Shown: positions 42,701-51,734 of the stretch, one piece after another
How the letters are laid out: the number at the start of each line of letters is the position of its first letter
Numbering within the stretch: position 1 is the first letter of the stretch
Assembly: GCF_900115955.1 (NCBI RefSeq)
Contig: NZ_FOYL01000022.1
Coordinates: 1-64,000, forward strand
DNA length: 64,000 nt
From: Lentzea waywayandensis
GTDB taxonomy: Bacteria > Actinomycetota > Actinomycetes > Mycobacteriales > Pseudonocardiaceae
Direction: 5' to 3'
Position numbers and translations under genes: made by a program
Notes under the pieces: generated by a model
Told to the model about the DNA's origin: nothing
The model's input: only the letters and a program-made list of their open reading frames with translations
Databases searched by the model: none

Positions 42701-43348
42701 CCCGGCCAGGTCAGGGTGTTTCGGGTCGTAGCCGGTGTCGAGGACCGCGACCGTCGCGCCCGCGCCGGTGTACCCGGCCTGCCAGGCGGTCGGCGCGCCG
42801 ACCTGCGGCACGCTCACGTCCAGTGACGGATGAACCTTGCCGTTGAGCCAGATCTTGCCCACGTCGGCCTTGTCGAACAGTTCCGCGGCCTTGTTCTTCG
42901 GCGTGGCCACCGCGGAGAGCCCGACCGTCGGCAGTTCACGGGTGATCTTGCCGAGCGTCCGGGCACCTGAGGACTCGACCAGCAGCGGGATCTCAGGCGT
43001 GTGGGCGTCGTCGTAGCCCAGGTCGATCAGGCCGGTCACGTCGAACAGCTTGCGATCCAGTCTGCCCGCCCGGATCAGCGGCTCGGCGACCGATGGGATC
43101 ACCGTGACGCCCTTGGCGCTGACCGACTTGATGAACCGCACCGGCCCGAGCCGGGCGGCCGGCTGGATCTTCGCGTCCCAGGAGCCGTCCTTCCTGGTCA
43201 CGGTCACCTTGTCGCCGGTGATCAGCGTGACCGTCCTGGGCGCCTCGGCCGGCGCCGGTGTGGGTTGTCGTGCGGCTGCCGGCAAGACGGCCACACCGGT
43301 GGCCACGACGGCGAAGACCGCCGCATGGATGAAACCGCGTTTGTGCAC
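39791..43348 (-). CDS. Secreted S8 subtilisin-like serine protease
   Basis: A 1185-aa protein. The GTG at 43348 has AAGGGG 6 nt upstream. Signal peptide (KRGFIHAAVFAVVATGVAVL, cleavage near AAARQ), propeptide to ~180, then the catalytic domain with Asp204 (VLDTGYD), His235 (GHGTHVA) and Ser in GTSMATPHVAG. About 700 C-terminal residues are beta-rich accessory domains. This is a well-known Streptomyces-like large extracellular protease architecture. It stands alone and is divergent from the ECF sigma operon. Confidence 0.92.
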   Translation of the reverse strand: MHKRGFIHAAVFAVVATGVAVLPAAARQPTPAPAEAPRTVTLITGDKVTVTRKDGSWDAKIQPAARLGPVRFIKSVSAKGVTVIPSVAEPLIRAGRLDRKLFDVTGLIDLGYDDAHTPEIPLLVESSGARTLGKITRELPTVGLSAVATPKNKAAELFDKADVGKIWLNGKVHPSLDVSVPQVGAPTAWQAGYTGAGATVAVLDTGYDPKHPDLAGIVKGEKDFTGEGIVDNVGHGTHVASTVAGRGAKYTGVAKGADLLIGKVCQTGGCPFDAILAGMQWAADSGAKVVNMSLGGGSGDSVSSPLEIAVNRLSAEKGTLFVVAAGNDGQSRPVASPASADAALAVASVSKQDKYSRFSQPGPRFKDYAVKPDISAPGEDIVAARAEGTLADRAVDEHHARLTGTSMATPHVAGAAAILAAQHPDWTGRQIKAALMGSATPIDATIYQQGSGRLDVGRASRQTIIPSTGSLSLGFVRWPYNQPTLTKQITYSNTGSTPVSLQLSMDVPAFRTNVDQVVVPANGEATVSVTFDHSAAQIGVHGGRLVAKSGAGDTVIQTPVGAYKEPESYDLTTRLIDQNGAAPADGLLANAMWVPLGTGQDDFDLMGNNSTVRLPAGRYAVLGTIQTAVPGQPLPTSTRVADPEVDLHKDTTVTLDARNSKKVTVQTDEKDARPFSWTNGMVVDTGARGVGYYSMSDYNDYTAPTTKHTKEFRYFDRMKLERPQVRLTVDRPESFEVPVEWIWGSPQPAGSRALSAVDVGHATPGEIAAADLKGKLAVFTLGKGEGLEFSPRVRAIAEAGANSALFHFSGSPVRLMEAPPLPLTATFGPEGARLAKSPNAAVTLTGLPVSPYRYELVFPSYGDIPANVTYRPRNSDLATVKTTYRAPAEGVGYASMFATDGKYDLEGALESTPTPLPRERTEYYSPATWANSVSVLAGGAAQDYAAAKRTFKPGDKATVDWGKAVIGPGVTGSLGLFSTEPHLAYREGEKINTRLPLFSDSAGHAGFPGSSDTGDTVLHIDGKEIARSGQPGSGQFTVPAGAANYRLAAEASRSNPGWPLSTKVSAEWSFRSGHTTAATPLPLLSIGFDPELDLRNHAPRNALFSVPLRVDRQSGAQGGRAEPKQVEVSCNDGQTWQRVPVLHVNGTWLALIRNPASGFVSLRANAADQDGNTVTQTVIRAYQVN

Positions 43349-43470
43349 AGATCGCCCCTTGTGACGTCGGCTGGTATTTCCCCAGTACCTCTATGACTCG
43401 TCGAGTGGATCAACCTGTTTATTCGGGAAGCCGGTAAACGGATCGCCGTCGACGTGAGTCTTCAAAGGTG

Positions 43471-43971
43471 ATGGCTGACTACGACGACTTCGCCCGAGCG
43501 CAACTACCGCGGTTGCTGCGGTACGCGACGATGCTCACCGGCGAGCGGGAGCAGGCGGCTGATCTGGTGCAGGACGTGCTGGTCAAGGTGTACCGGCACT
43601 GGTCCCGGATCAGCGGCACGGATCACCCCGACCGGTACGTACTGCGGATGGTGACCAACGGCTACCTGTCCTGGCGACATAGCTGGTCCGCACGTGTGTT
43701 CACGTCGGGTGACCTTCCCGATGAGGCACAGGCGGACGATTTCGCGTCGGACCACGCCGCGCGCGAGGACATGTGGCAGCGCTTGGCGCGGCTGCCCAAG
43801 CGCCAGCGGGCTGTGGTGGTGCTGCGGTACTACGAGCAGCTGCCCGACTCCGAGATCGCCGGGTTGCTCGGCTGCGCCCAGGCCACCGTCCGCGCACACG
43901 CCCACAAGGCATTGGCCGCACTGCGAAACGGCTTGGCCATCGAGCAGATGGCGGAGGCCAGGGAGACGTGA
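43471..43971 (+). CDS. SigE-family ECF sigma factor
   Basis: A 166-aa protein. Region 2 is RYATMLTGEREQAADLVQDV then LVKVYRHW. Region 4 is RLPKRQRAVVVLRYYEQLPD then SEIAGLLGCAQATVRAHAHK. An adjacent GTG at 43468 is an alternative start. The stop overlaps the next ATG (TGATG register), so it is coupled with its membrane partner. It lies 122 bp from the divergent protease, whose expression it might influence (inference). Confidence 0.9.
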   Translation: MADYDDFARAQLPRLLRYATMLTGEREQAADLVQDVLVKVYRHWSRISGTDHPDRYVLRMVTNGYLSWRHSWSARVFTSGDLPDEAQADDFASDHAAREDMWQRLARLPKRQRAVVVLRYYEQLPDSEIAGLLGCAQATVRAHAHKALAALRNGLAIEQMAEARET

Positions 43972-45038
43972 TGAACATCGAGAACCTGATCAAGGACACC
44001 TTCACGGCGCGCGAACACGACGCGCCCGACAGCGATGCTGTCCTTGCCGCGGCGCGCCAACGCATCGACAGCAGGCGCTCCGGGCTGAGCCGGCCGTTGG
44101 CGGTCGCCGCCGGGGCGACCGTGCTGACTCTCGGCGCGGTCACCACCGTGGTGCTGAACCGGCCGGATCCCGTGGAGCAGTCCCAGACGATCGCCACCGC
44201 CAACGGATCTCAAGGCAGCCAAACCCCGGCCCCTACCGGCCAGGCCGCGGCGGGTCTGCAGATGCCCTACTCCCTCGGCTGGCTCCCACCGGGCGCAGTC
44301 GCCTACCGGGCGCACCGCATCAACGTCGGGTCCAGCGCGGCCAACCCGGACGCGCCCCTGTACGGCGGCGAGTACATGCTGACCGTCACGGCCGACGGCC
44401 AGGTCCTGGAGGTCGACGTTCAGCAGTTCCGGATGGTGCCGGTGGACCAGGCGACGTTCAAGTCGGGTCCAGGGAAGTCCGTGACGGTCAAAGGGCAGCG
44501 CGGGGTCGAGAGTTCGGTGTCCACCGGGCCGGGCGGGTACGAGCTGTACGTTGCGCACCCCGACGGCGGTTCGATGTACGTGCACGTGTCCGCCGCGCCG
44601 GGCAGCAACGCGCCCGCGCAGCAACTCGTCGACGCCGGCCGCCGGATCGCGGAGAACATCCAGTTCCCGGGCACGACGACCGTCACCCCGGCGTACGGCC
44701 TGCGCGACCTGCCCAACGGGATGCGGATCTGCGCCTTCAGCGTCGACCAGGGACTGGGCCTGGACCGGTCCGCGGCGGTGCCGGGGGCCAACACGAGCTA
44801 CTCGCTGGGCACGTGCACCGTCCAGCCGACGGTCTTCGTCAACAGCGCTGTCGTCGGCGAACCGACCGGCACACCGGGACAACCCGTGCAGGGCCACGCG
44901 ACCCGCTACGTCGACGACAACGGCTACCGCCAGTTGTGGGTCCTCGACGCGCTCGGGGGAGCCCCGGTCGTCATCGCCGGCCGGATACCCCAGGCCGACC
45001 TGTACGACATCGCCAACCGGCTCGTTCTGCCGCGCTGA
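43971..45038 (+). CDS. Membrane-anchored partner of the ECF sigma factor
   Basis: A 355-aa protein. A ~50-residue cytoplasmic N-terminus (IEDL-like MNIENLIKDTFTAREHDAPD) precedes one membrane helix (PLAVAAGATVLTLGAVTTVV) and a ~270-residue external domain. This is the layout of actinobacterial anti-sigma/sensor proteins that follow SigE-family genes. No zinc-binding HxxxCxxC motif is present. Coupled to the sigma gene by overlap. Confidence 0.78.
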   Translation: MNIENLIKDTFTAREHDAPDSDAVLAAARQRIDSRRSGLSRPLAVAAGATVLTLGAVTTVVLNRPDPVEQSQTIATANGSQGSQTPAPTGQAAAGLQMPYSLGWLPPGAVAYRAHRINVGSSAANPDAPLYGGEYMLTVTADGQVLEVDVQQFRMVPVDQATFKSGPGKSVTVKGQRGVESSVSTGPGGYELYVAHPDGGSMYVHVSAAPGSNAPAQQLVDAGRRIAENIQFPGTTTVTPAYGLRDLPNGMRICAFSVDQGLGLDRSAAVPGANTSYSLGTCTVQPTVFVNSAVVGEPTGTPGQPVQGHATRYVDDNGYRQLWVLDALGGAPVVIAGRIPQADLYDIANRLVLPR

Positions 45039-45054
45039 CCGCGGCTCGCACAGG

Positions 45055-45106
45055 GGTCACCCCAGAACCTGTTGCCGTCACTGGGGGTACAGGTTCTGGG
45101 GTGACC
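45055..45106 (+). terminator. Strong hairpin, 17-bp perfect stem
   Basis: GGTCACCCCAGAACCTG at 45055-45071 is exactly complementary to 45090-45106, with an 18-nt loop, 17 bp after the stop of the sigma operon. It is a bidirectional terminator candidate between this operon and the minus-strand esterase remnant. Confidence 0.75.
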
Positions 45107-45236
45107 GGGATGGAGACGCGACTCCGGTGAGGTACGCGGGTCCGCGCTCCGCAGGCGACCCTGACCAGATCACCGCAGGAGCTTGTCTCGGTTCTCGGCC
45201 ACCTGCGGGCACTGCACGACCACGTCCTACGCGACG

Positions 45237-46036
45237 CTAGATCGACTTGAGGACGCGGACGCGGTCGGCGGTGGCGCGCCGGGCCACGTCGGAGTCGAAG
45301 GTGATCGAGTCGAACTAGTGCGGTGCGCCGGGGTGCAGGTGGAACTCGACCGGTACGCCGGCGCGGCTGAGCTTCGTCGCGTAGGCCAGGCTCTCGTCGC
45401 GGAAGACGTCGAGCTGGCCGACCTCGACGTAGGCCGGTGGCAGGCCGGCCGCGTCCTCCAGCCTGGCGGGTGCCGCGGTGGCCGGGACGTCGGGGCCGCC
45501 GGCGGCGTCGCCGAGCAGGGCGGGCAATGCCGTGAGGTTGTCGTCGTAGGACCACAACGCGTAGGGCGCGACGTGCGGGGCGATCTCGGTGGTGCGGTCG
45601 TCGAGCATCGGCATGATCAGGATCTGCCTCGCGATGACCGGGCCGCCGCGGTCGCGGGCGAGGATCGACAGCGCCGCCGCCATCCCGCCCCCGGCGCTGT
45701 CGCCCAAGACGCCGATTCGTGCGGGGTCGACGCCCAGTTCGGTGGCGTGGTCGTGCAGCCGGCGCAGTGCTGTGTAGGCGTCTTCGAGCGGGGTGGGAAA
45801 GGGGTGTTCGGGCGCTCGGCGGTACTCGACGGACAGCATTGGCACACCGGTCGTGGACACGTAGCGGGAGACGGGGCCGTCGAACAGGTCGATGTGGCCG
45901 AGGATGTGCCCGCCGCCATGGAAGAACAGCACGGCGGGGCCCAGGGTCGCGCCTTCCTTGGTGTACCAGCGCAGCGTGATCTGTGCGCCATCGGGGCCAG
46001 CGCGGTGGCGATCCCGGGATCCAGCCCGAGTGACAT
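45237..46036 (-). pseudogene. HSL-type esterase with a frameshift and a nonsense codon
   Basis: The ATG at 46036 opens MSLGLDPGIATALAP; one base change in register at about 45995-46000 is needed to continue DGAQITLRWYTKEGA into VLFFHGGGHILGH. Catalytic Ser is in VLGDSAGGGMAAAL, and His in LHPGAPH. Directly after that a TAG (45315-45317) interrupts the frame, which goes on FDSITFDSDVARRATADRVR to a stop at 45237. PHEFD is usual, so GAG to TAG is likely. Two independent lesions argue for a real pseudogene. Confidence 0.8.
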
Positions 46037-46064
46037 GGTCTTTCTGCTGTCGGGTGGAGGGTTG

Positions 46065-46160
46065 TCAGATGCCGGAGACGAGGAAGACGACCTTGCCGCG
46101 GACCCCACCCGAGGCGGCCTGGACGTGGATCGCCTGCAGCTGGAGTCGTCCACGACCACG
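46065..46160 (-). pseudogene. Possible tail of a quinone-oxidoreductase-like gene
   Basis: The minus strand reads RGRLQLQAIHVQAASGGVRG then KVVFLVSGI and stop. RGKVVFLV-like endings are usual for zinc/quinone oxidoreductases. No upstream body is present, and the assignment is weak. Confidence 0.35.
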
Positions 46161-46244
46161 ACGTTTCCGTTCGAGCGCGTCGCGGAGGCTCACACAGTGC
46201 GGGCGAAAGCCCGATTTGCGCGGCGGCGTCGTGCTCCTCGCTGA

Positions 46245-49200
46245 TCAGGCTGGGGCGGACAGCACCCTGATCAGCGTGGCGAGGTTCGGCACGGAAGGCA
46301 GCAGGTAGGTGAGCTCGTTGATCCACGCCAGGCGCTCGTACGCCTCCGGCAGCACCAGACGAGCGTCTCCGGCGCGCACCCGTGCCACCACCTTGTACAG
46401 CGCGGCCAGAGGGTGCGGTTCCAGCGCCGTGACGGCCTGGAAGATCGCCTGCGGCGTCGCGGCAGGGGCCAGCCGGCGCAGCAATTCCGTGGCGAGCTCA
46501 GGGTTTTCCTGTGCGTCCAGCACGAGGTCGAGGACGTCGGAGTCCTCCTCGGCGAGCAGCAGCATCGCGTGCACTGCCCGGTTGTCCCGGACGTTCTTGA
46601 GGACTTCTCGGTCCAGTAGTTCGTCGCGTCGCGTCGCGAGAAGCTCTCGCCTGCGTGCGGGGGTTGCGTCGACGAACTCGTCGGCGAGGCTCGCCAGCAG
46701 CCACGGCCGGTACGCCTGCTCGACGCCCTGCTGCTGGGCGGTGGTGCGCCTGGACTGGATGATCTGCGCCTCGACGAGACTTGCTCCGTACAACGCCTCG
46801 GTGACCGCTACGTCCGCATCGGACGAGAGCAGTTCGGGATGGCTGAGGAGGAAGGCGCGTTCCTCGGCGTACGTGCGGGCGAACACCCAAGCGCGGGCGG
46901 TCCGGAGAAGCGTGCGATCGACGGTCAGCCAGTCCGGCGTCGTGTCCCAGGGCCAAGGGCCCGAGTCGTAGTGGCGGCGCGCGATCTCGTGCACGTCGTG
47001 GATCGCCTGACGGGACTGACCGACGTGCGTGAGCGCCCGGGACAACCACTTGGCGGCTTGGGGATCTCCGGCTCGCGCGGAGGCCGCGCGCAGCATGAGG
47101 AGTGTGGCGAGCGTTGGACCGATGAGCCGGGAGGTCACTCGTTCCCAGGTCTCGTCCACGATCTCCGGCTGCCGCAGGCCTGCGGAGACCGTGTCGAGCG
47201 TGAACAATGCCGCGGGGAGGGTGGTGGTCAGTTCTTGCGCGTTCTCCGGCAACAAGCACACCTCGACGGCGCGCAGCCCGGTCGCCACCGCCTCCCTCGG
47301 CTTGCCGGCATCACGCTGGCGGCGCATCAGGAGGTGCAACGCCTGACCGTGCACCCGCAGGCCGTCCGCGAGGTCGGCGGCCTGACGTGCGGTGTTCAGT
47401 GCGTCTTCGGTTCGGTTGATCAGGCTGTAGGCGGTGCTGAGGCTCAGCGCGGCGTCCGCGAGCTGGGGACGGAACGCCGCGTGCCGGCCGAGCGTGCCGC
47501 TGATCTCGGCGGCCTGCTGCGTGGTGCTGTCGGCGTCCGCCAGCCTGCCGAGCGTCAGGTAGTCGAGGCTCAGCTCGACCAGCGCGCCGACCAGAGCCGA
47601 GAGGCTCACCGGGTTCGTCTGGGAGAGCGCGTAGTACATCTCGACGGCCAGCTTGGAGCGTTGCATGGCCTCGTACCGCAGCCCGGTTTCGCGGCAGCGC
47701 GCCGCCAGACACATCGTCGCGCGCGCCAGCGGGGCGCCGTCCTCGACCGCGGCCACGGCGTCACGTGCGGTGGAGAGTGCTTCGTGGCGGCGGTTGAGCA
47801 TCGCGTAGATCTCGCTGAGGTCGACCAGCGCGCCGCTGAGGTGGGAGGAGTAGGTCGGATCGTCATCACTGTGCGTGGTCGTCTTGGCGATGCGCTGAGC
47901 AAGTCGTTTTTGCGCAAGGCTTTCCGCCGTCGTCGGAGTCGCGGCGACCAGTTCGCGGTACCGCACGACGGCTTCTTCCGCGCGCGCAACGGCCTGCTGT
48001 AGCCGTCCGGCCTCGCGGTACCGCCAGCCGAGCTGGAGGAGGACATGAGCGAGGTCCGCCAGGTGCATCCGGGACGTCGGCACCAGCGCGCGGAAGTGCT
48101 CAGCCGCCTCCTCCAAAGGCGCGACGGCCTCGTCGCCACGACCCCACTGCGTGAGTTCGTTCGCGACCGTCGTGGCAGCGAACGCGATGTCCGGCAGGAG
48201 CGTCCTGTTCATCATGGCCAACTCGCGCAAGCCGTCCAATGCGAACCCACCCGCATTGCCGCAGTGCCGCCACGCGTACCGCCGCAGGTAGCCCGGCACG
48301 TTCGGCGGCACTCCCGCCTCCATGCGCTGCCGGTACAGCTGGATCAGCGCGTTCGCGACCAATTCCGCACCGGGCGCGAACACCCCGTCGCGGCTCGGAG
48401 CGAACGGCATCCGCAGGTGGTCGGCGAACGTCTGGTGCGTGAGCTTGAAGACCGTGCTTCCCTCCTCGCTGTCCTGGAGAACCTGCGGTCCCAGTTCGGT
48501 GAGCACGGCGTTGATGTCGTCGTGGCTGAACGTCTGGTTGGACAACGCCTCCGCCACCGCGAGCCACTCAGCCTCGGGGAATCCCGCGCCGTAGCTCCAT
48601 GTCAGCGCGGTCAGCAACGCCCGCGCGGACGGCACCTTCGAGAGCTCGCGGTCGAACGCGGCATCCAGCGAGAACCCCACATCGGCACCACCGTCCGCGA
48701 GCACCTGCTCGGTGACCATCCAGGCGGTCAGGAACGGCAGTCTCGCCAGCTCGTCCACAAAGGACTGCGGGGCGTCAGGGCCCAGCCGTGCCAGCACATA
48801 TGCGCGGACGTCGGGTTCGTTGTTCGAGTCGTCGAGGTCGAGCACCTCGACCGGTGACAGCTCGGTCAGCAGTGGCGCGCCACCCCCCACTCGGTGGGCC
48901 TGCCGGGTCGACACGATCACCGTGCAGTACTGCGCGATGCGGGTGAGGAGCGTTGTCGCGATCGAGAACGACTCACCTCGCGCTTCGTCCAGCCCGTCCA
49001 CCACGACGACCGGTGTCGCGTCCGTGTGCCGAGCAAGAACTCCCACCAGTTCCGCCGCGTCGCGCCCGGACTCTTCGGGAGGTGGGATCAACCCGGCGGT
49101 CACCATCTGCCGGCTGATCACGTCGGCGACCCGGTTCGCGTCCATCGCCCGCACGTGGACGTTCGCCACGATCGAGTTCTCGCCGGGATCGGTGTGCCTC

Positions 49201-51731
49201 CAGGCCCGCCCGGCTGCGTACAAACGCGCACGTTCCACGGGGTTCGACAGGCTCACCACGCGGCCGACGAGCGCGGACTTGCCGGTGCCCGGTGAACCCG
49301 TGACGACCCGGAGACCGGGTACACCGGATCGAACCCAGCCGACAACGCGGTCGACCTCCGCCGTGCGGCCGCTGAACCACGAACGGCCGTTGGGCGAGTC
49401 GCCGCCGCGTGCCGCGAGCAGCAGGTGCTTCACGATCGACGGCGGTCTGTACAGCGGGTTCGGCAGCATCGGCTGGGCCGAGCCGTACTGCATGAACTGC
49501 GGCCGCTGCAGGTCGTTGTCCCATCCGTTCAGGAGTGCGGCTCCGAACGCCCCACCGTCGACCAGCGGCGTGCGGTCACTCCAGCGCCAGACGTCTTCGG
49601 CTGTCCTCGGCCCGACAGTGAGCAAGCGGCGTAGTGCGCGGCCGAACACACCTTCACGGGCTGTCTCGACGCTCGAACACGACATCAGCACGCCGGCCCA
49701 GTGCACCTGGCCCGCCAGCAGCTCCTCCTGGATCGCGGAGACCGTGCGGACGGCCTCGTCGAGCTGGTCGCCCGAGTAGCAGGCGTCGATGATGATGAGC
49801 ACCTGGTGCGCACCCGACGCGGCACACCACAGCGCGAACTCGTGCAGCATGATCCCGTCGACCACGCCGTCGTTGTCCCTGGCCAGGAGCCTGAGGTTGC
49901 CCGCGACGGGGATCGCGTGCCCGCTCCACAACGCCACCAGCGCGCCGCCGTCCTGCGGCTTGGTGCGCAGCGCTTTCATGTGCGCGCGGATGTCGGCCTC
50001 GGTCGGGTCGGTCAGCGGCTCGCCTACGAGGCCCCTGAGCAGGGCGCCGAACGCCCGCACGTCGCTCGTGGCGTGTGGCAGTGGCTGCACCAGCTCGTAC
50101 GAGCCGACACCGATGCCGACGAACCTCCCCTTCATCAAGGTGTCGGCGGTCGGTACCGGCGGAGGCACCTGTTGTTCGGGCTCGGGCAGCAGGACCGTGA
50201 GGGGCTCGGGCTCGGGTGACGGTTCGAGCAGCTCCGCGGCTTTCCGTGCCGCGCGGGCGAAGGGCCGGAGGTGCTCGGGCACCGTCAGTTCGCCGGCCTC
50301 GTCCAGCACGACGGCGGTGACCTCGCCGAGCGCCGAAGCCTCCGACCGGGTGTAGTCGGTCAGCGCGTTGACGAGGGTCCAGGTGTCCAATGTGGACGCA
50401 TAGGTCAACAGCTGCTCGCTGACCCCGTCGCGGAGCGCGACCATCAGCTCCTCCGGCGTCGACCCGGCGGCCTCGTGGAACAGGCCGCTGGTCAGCACCT
50501 CGGCGAGGTCGGCGGGCTGTGCGTCGGGTACTAGCTCGCGCTGGATGAAACGCAACACCCGCACGTGCAGGATGTCCTGGTTCGCACAGAGGACGGCGAT
50601 GCGCCACGCGGGGCCGGACGCGGTGAGGCGGAACGACTCCACGAGCTCCCTTCCGTCCGGCGGGTCATCGTCGAGGTAGTCGAGGTCCTCGGAGGACAGG
50701 TCGCCGGCGGGGGAGAGCAGGACGCCGTCGCATCCGGTGGGGTCCTTGGCCATCGCGGTGCGAGCCCACTGGGCCAGGGAGGTGACGGACAGGCCGACTA
50801 CCGGCAGCGGAAGCCAAGGGGGTTCGCCGGGTTTGCGGCGCAGGAGCGGGGACAGGCCGAACTTGAGGTTGCTGTTGGGCGCTCCCGGCCTCGACTGGCG
50901 AAGACGGCTGGCCGGCTGGTCGAGCCCGGTGCGGCGCCACAGCTTCTGCGGCAGCGGGTTCAGCAGCAGGGTGTGCGTGGCGGAACCCCAGTCACGCAGC
51001 ACCGACCAGATATCCTCGCGATACCAGCCTTCCGCGACGCAGTCGGACACGACGATCACGAGCCGCCGCTGGCGCGGGTCCCGCAGCGCACGCGGCTTCA
51101 GGCTGACCTCGTGCGTCTTGTGCAGCAACGGTTTGACCTGGTTCGGATCGATGTACCACTTCTCGACGGTCCGGAACGCGCCCATGCGGCGGAGCACGCT
51201 CATCAGCTCGGTGACAGTGTCGTCCCACGCCGCCATGGACGCGGATCCGTCGACCACCACGTCGACGTTGAACCAGCGCTCCTTCGCCGGGACGAGCACC
51301 GGGGTGAGGAGGTTGGTCGCCACGTAGTGCTCGATCGTGTCGTCGACGGAGAGCTCGCGGCGGGTGATGTTGAGGAACCGCTGCTTGAACGGACGAAGAG
51401 CGCGGGCGATGTCGAGGGTCTGCGCGAGCGCCCTGCCGGTGGGCAGCCCGGTCCGCGACCCCTGCCGGGCACCGGTCTCGTCGTCCTGCACCGGCGCGAC
51501 GACGTCATCCTCGTTCGGCGGCTCCGGTTCCTCCAGAGGCGGCTTGTCCCATCGGGGTGAGTCGAGCTCCGGCATGGCCGGCGGCAGGGTCGCGTCGGGT
51601 GGTTTCGCCGGCGGGGGCGCGATCTCGGGTTCCGGCTGCATGGCGCGGGCGAGCCACAGCACGTCCGCGACCGACATCGCGTCGATGTCGGCCGAGAACG
51701 CCGTGAGGCCGCGGATCAGCCGGTCGAGCAC
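46245..51731 (-). CDS. vWA-caspase-STAND NTPase-TPR conflict effector/regulator
   Basis: An 1828-aa protein from GTG 51731. Order: N-terminal SAV_2336-like region; vWA-like domain with MIDAS DGSAS (161-165); Pro-rich linker; caspase-like domain with His605 (LWSGHA) and Cys651 (IIIDACYSGDQ); AAA/STAND NTPase with Walker A GSPGTGKS (812-819), Walker B VVVVDGLDEAR and VIVSTRQ; then from ~1190 TPR-like helical repeats. In vWA-MoxR systems such proteins are thought to sense invasion and act through peptidase activity. It lies 3 bp after the MoxR gene in the same operon. Confidence 0.9.
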   Translation of the reverse strand: MLDRLIRGLTAFSADIDAMSVADVLWLARAMQPEPEIAPPPAKPPDATLPPAMPELDSPRWDKPPLEEPEPPNEDDVVAPVQDDETGARQGSRTGLPTGRALAQTLDIARALRPFKQRFLNITRRELSVDDTIEHYVATNLLTPVLVPAKERWFNVDVVVDGSASMAAWDDTVTELMSVLRRMGAFRTVEKWYIDPNQVKPLLHKTHEVSLKPRALRDPRQRRLVIVVSDCVAEGWYREDIWSVLRDWGSATHTLLLNPLPQKLWRRTGLDQPASRLRQSRPGAPNSNLKFGLSPLLRRKPGEPPWLPLPVVGLSVTSLAQWARTAMAKDPTGCDGVLLSPAGDLSSEDLDYLDDDPPDGRELVESFRLTASGPAWRIAVLCANQDILHVRVLRFIQRELVPDAQPADLAEVLTSGLFHEAAGSTPEELMVALRDGVSEQLLTYASTLDTWTLVNALTDYTRSEASALGEVTAVVLDEAGELTVPEHLRPFARAARKAAELLEPSPEPEPLTVLLPEPEQQVPPPVPTADTLMKGRFVGIGVGSYELVQPLPHATSDVRAFGALLRGLVGEPLTDPTEADIRAHMKALRTKPQDGGALVALWSGHAIPVAGNLRLLARDNDGVVDGIMLHEFALWCAASGAHQVLIIIDACYSGDQLDEAVRTVSAIQEELLAGQVHWAGVLMSCSSVETAREGVFGRALRRLLTVGPRTAEDVWRWSDRTPLVDGGAFGAALLNGWDNDLQRPQFMQYGSAQPMLPNPLYRPPSIVKHLLLAARGGDSPNGRSWFSGRTAEVDRVVGWVRSGVPGLRVVTGSPGTGKSALVGRVVSLSNPVERARLYAAGRAWRHTDPGENSIVANVHVRAMDANRVADVISRQMVTAGLIPPPEESGRDAAELVGVLARHTDATPVVVVDGLDEARGESFSIATTLLTRIAQYCTVIVSTRQAHRVGGGAPLLTELSPVEVLDLDDSNNEPDVRAYVLARLGPDAPQSFVDELARLPFLTAWMVTEQVLADGGADVGFSLDAAFDRELSKVPSARALLTALTWSYGAGFPEAEWLAVAEALSNQTFSHDDINAVLTELGPQVLQDSEEGSTVFKLTHQTFADHLRMPFAPSRDGVFAPGAELVANALIQLYRQRMEAGVPPNVPGYLRRYAWRHCGNAGGFALDGLRELAMMNRTLLPDIAFAATTVANELTQWGRGDEAVAPLEEAAEHFRALVPTSRMHLADLAHVLLQLGWRYREAGRLQQAVARAEEAVVRYRELVAATPTTAESLAQKRLAQRIAKTTTHSDDDPTYSSHLSGALVDLSEIYAMLNRRHEALSTARDAVAAVEDGAPLARATMCLAARCRETGLRYEAMQRSKLAVEMYYALSQTNPVSLSALVGALVELSLDYLTLGRLADADSTTQQAAEISGTLGRHAAFRPQLADAALSLSTAYSLINRTEDALNTARQAADLADGLRVHGQALHLLMRRQRDAGKPREAVATGLRAVEVCLLPENAQELTTTLPAALFTLDTVSAGLRQPEIVDETWERVTSRLIGPTLATLLMLRAASARAGDPQAAKWLSRALTHVGQSRQAIHDVHEIARRHYDSGPWPWDTTPDWLTVDRTLLRTARAWVFARTYAEERAFLLSHPELLSSDADVAVTEALYGASLVEAQIIQSRRTTAQQQGVEQAYRPWLLASLADEFVDATPARRRELLATRRDELLDREVLKNVRDNRAVHAMLLLAEEDSDVLDLVLDAQENPELATELLRRLAPAATPQAIFQAVTALEPHPLAALYKVVARVRAGDARLVLPEAYERLAWINELTYLLPSVPNLATLIRVLSAPA

Positions 51732-51734
51732 GGC

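Noticed and set aside
50151..50250. Glu/Pro-rich stretch in the 1828-aa protein considered as a gene-fusion error
   Set aside because: The frame stays open with sensible domains on both sides; it reads as an interdomain linker.
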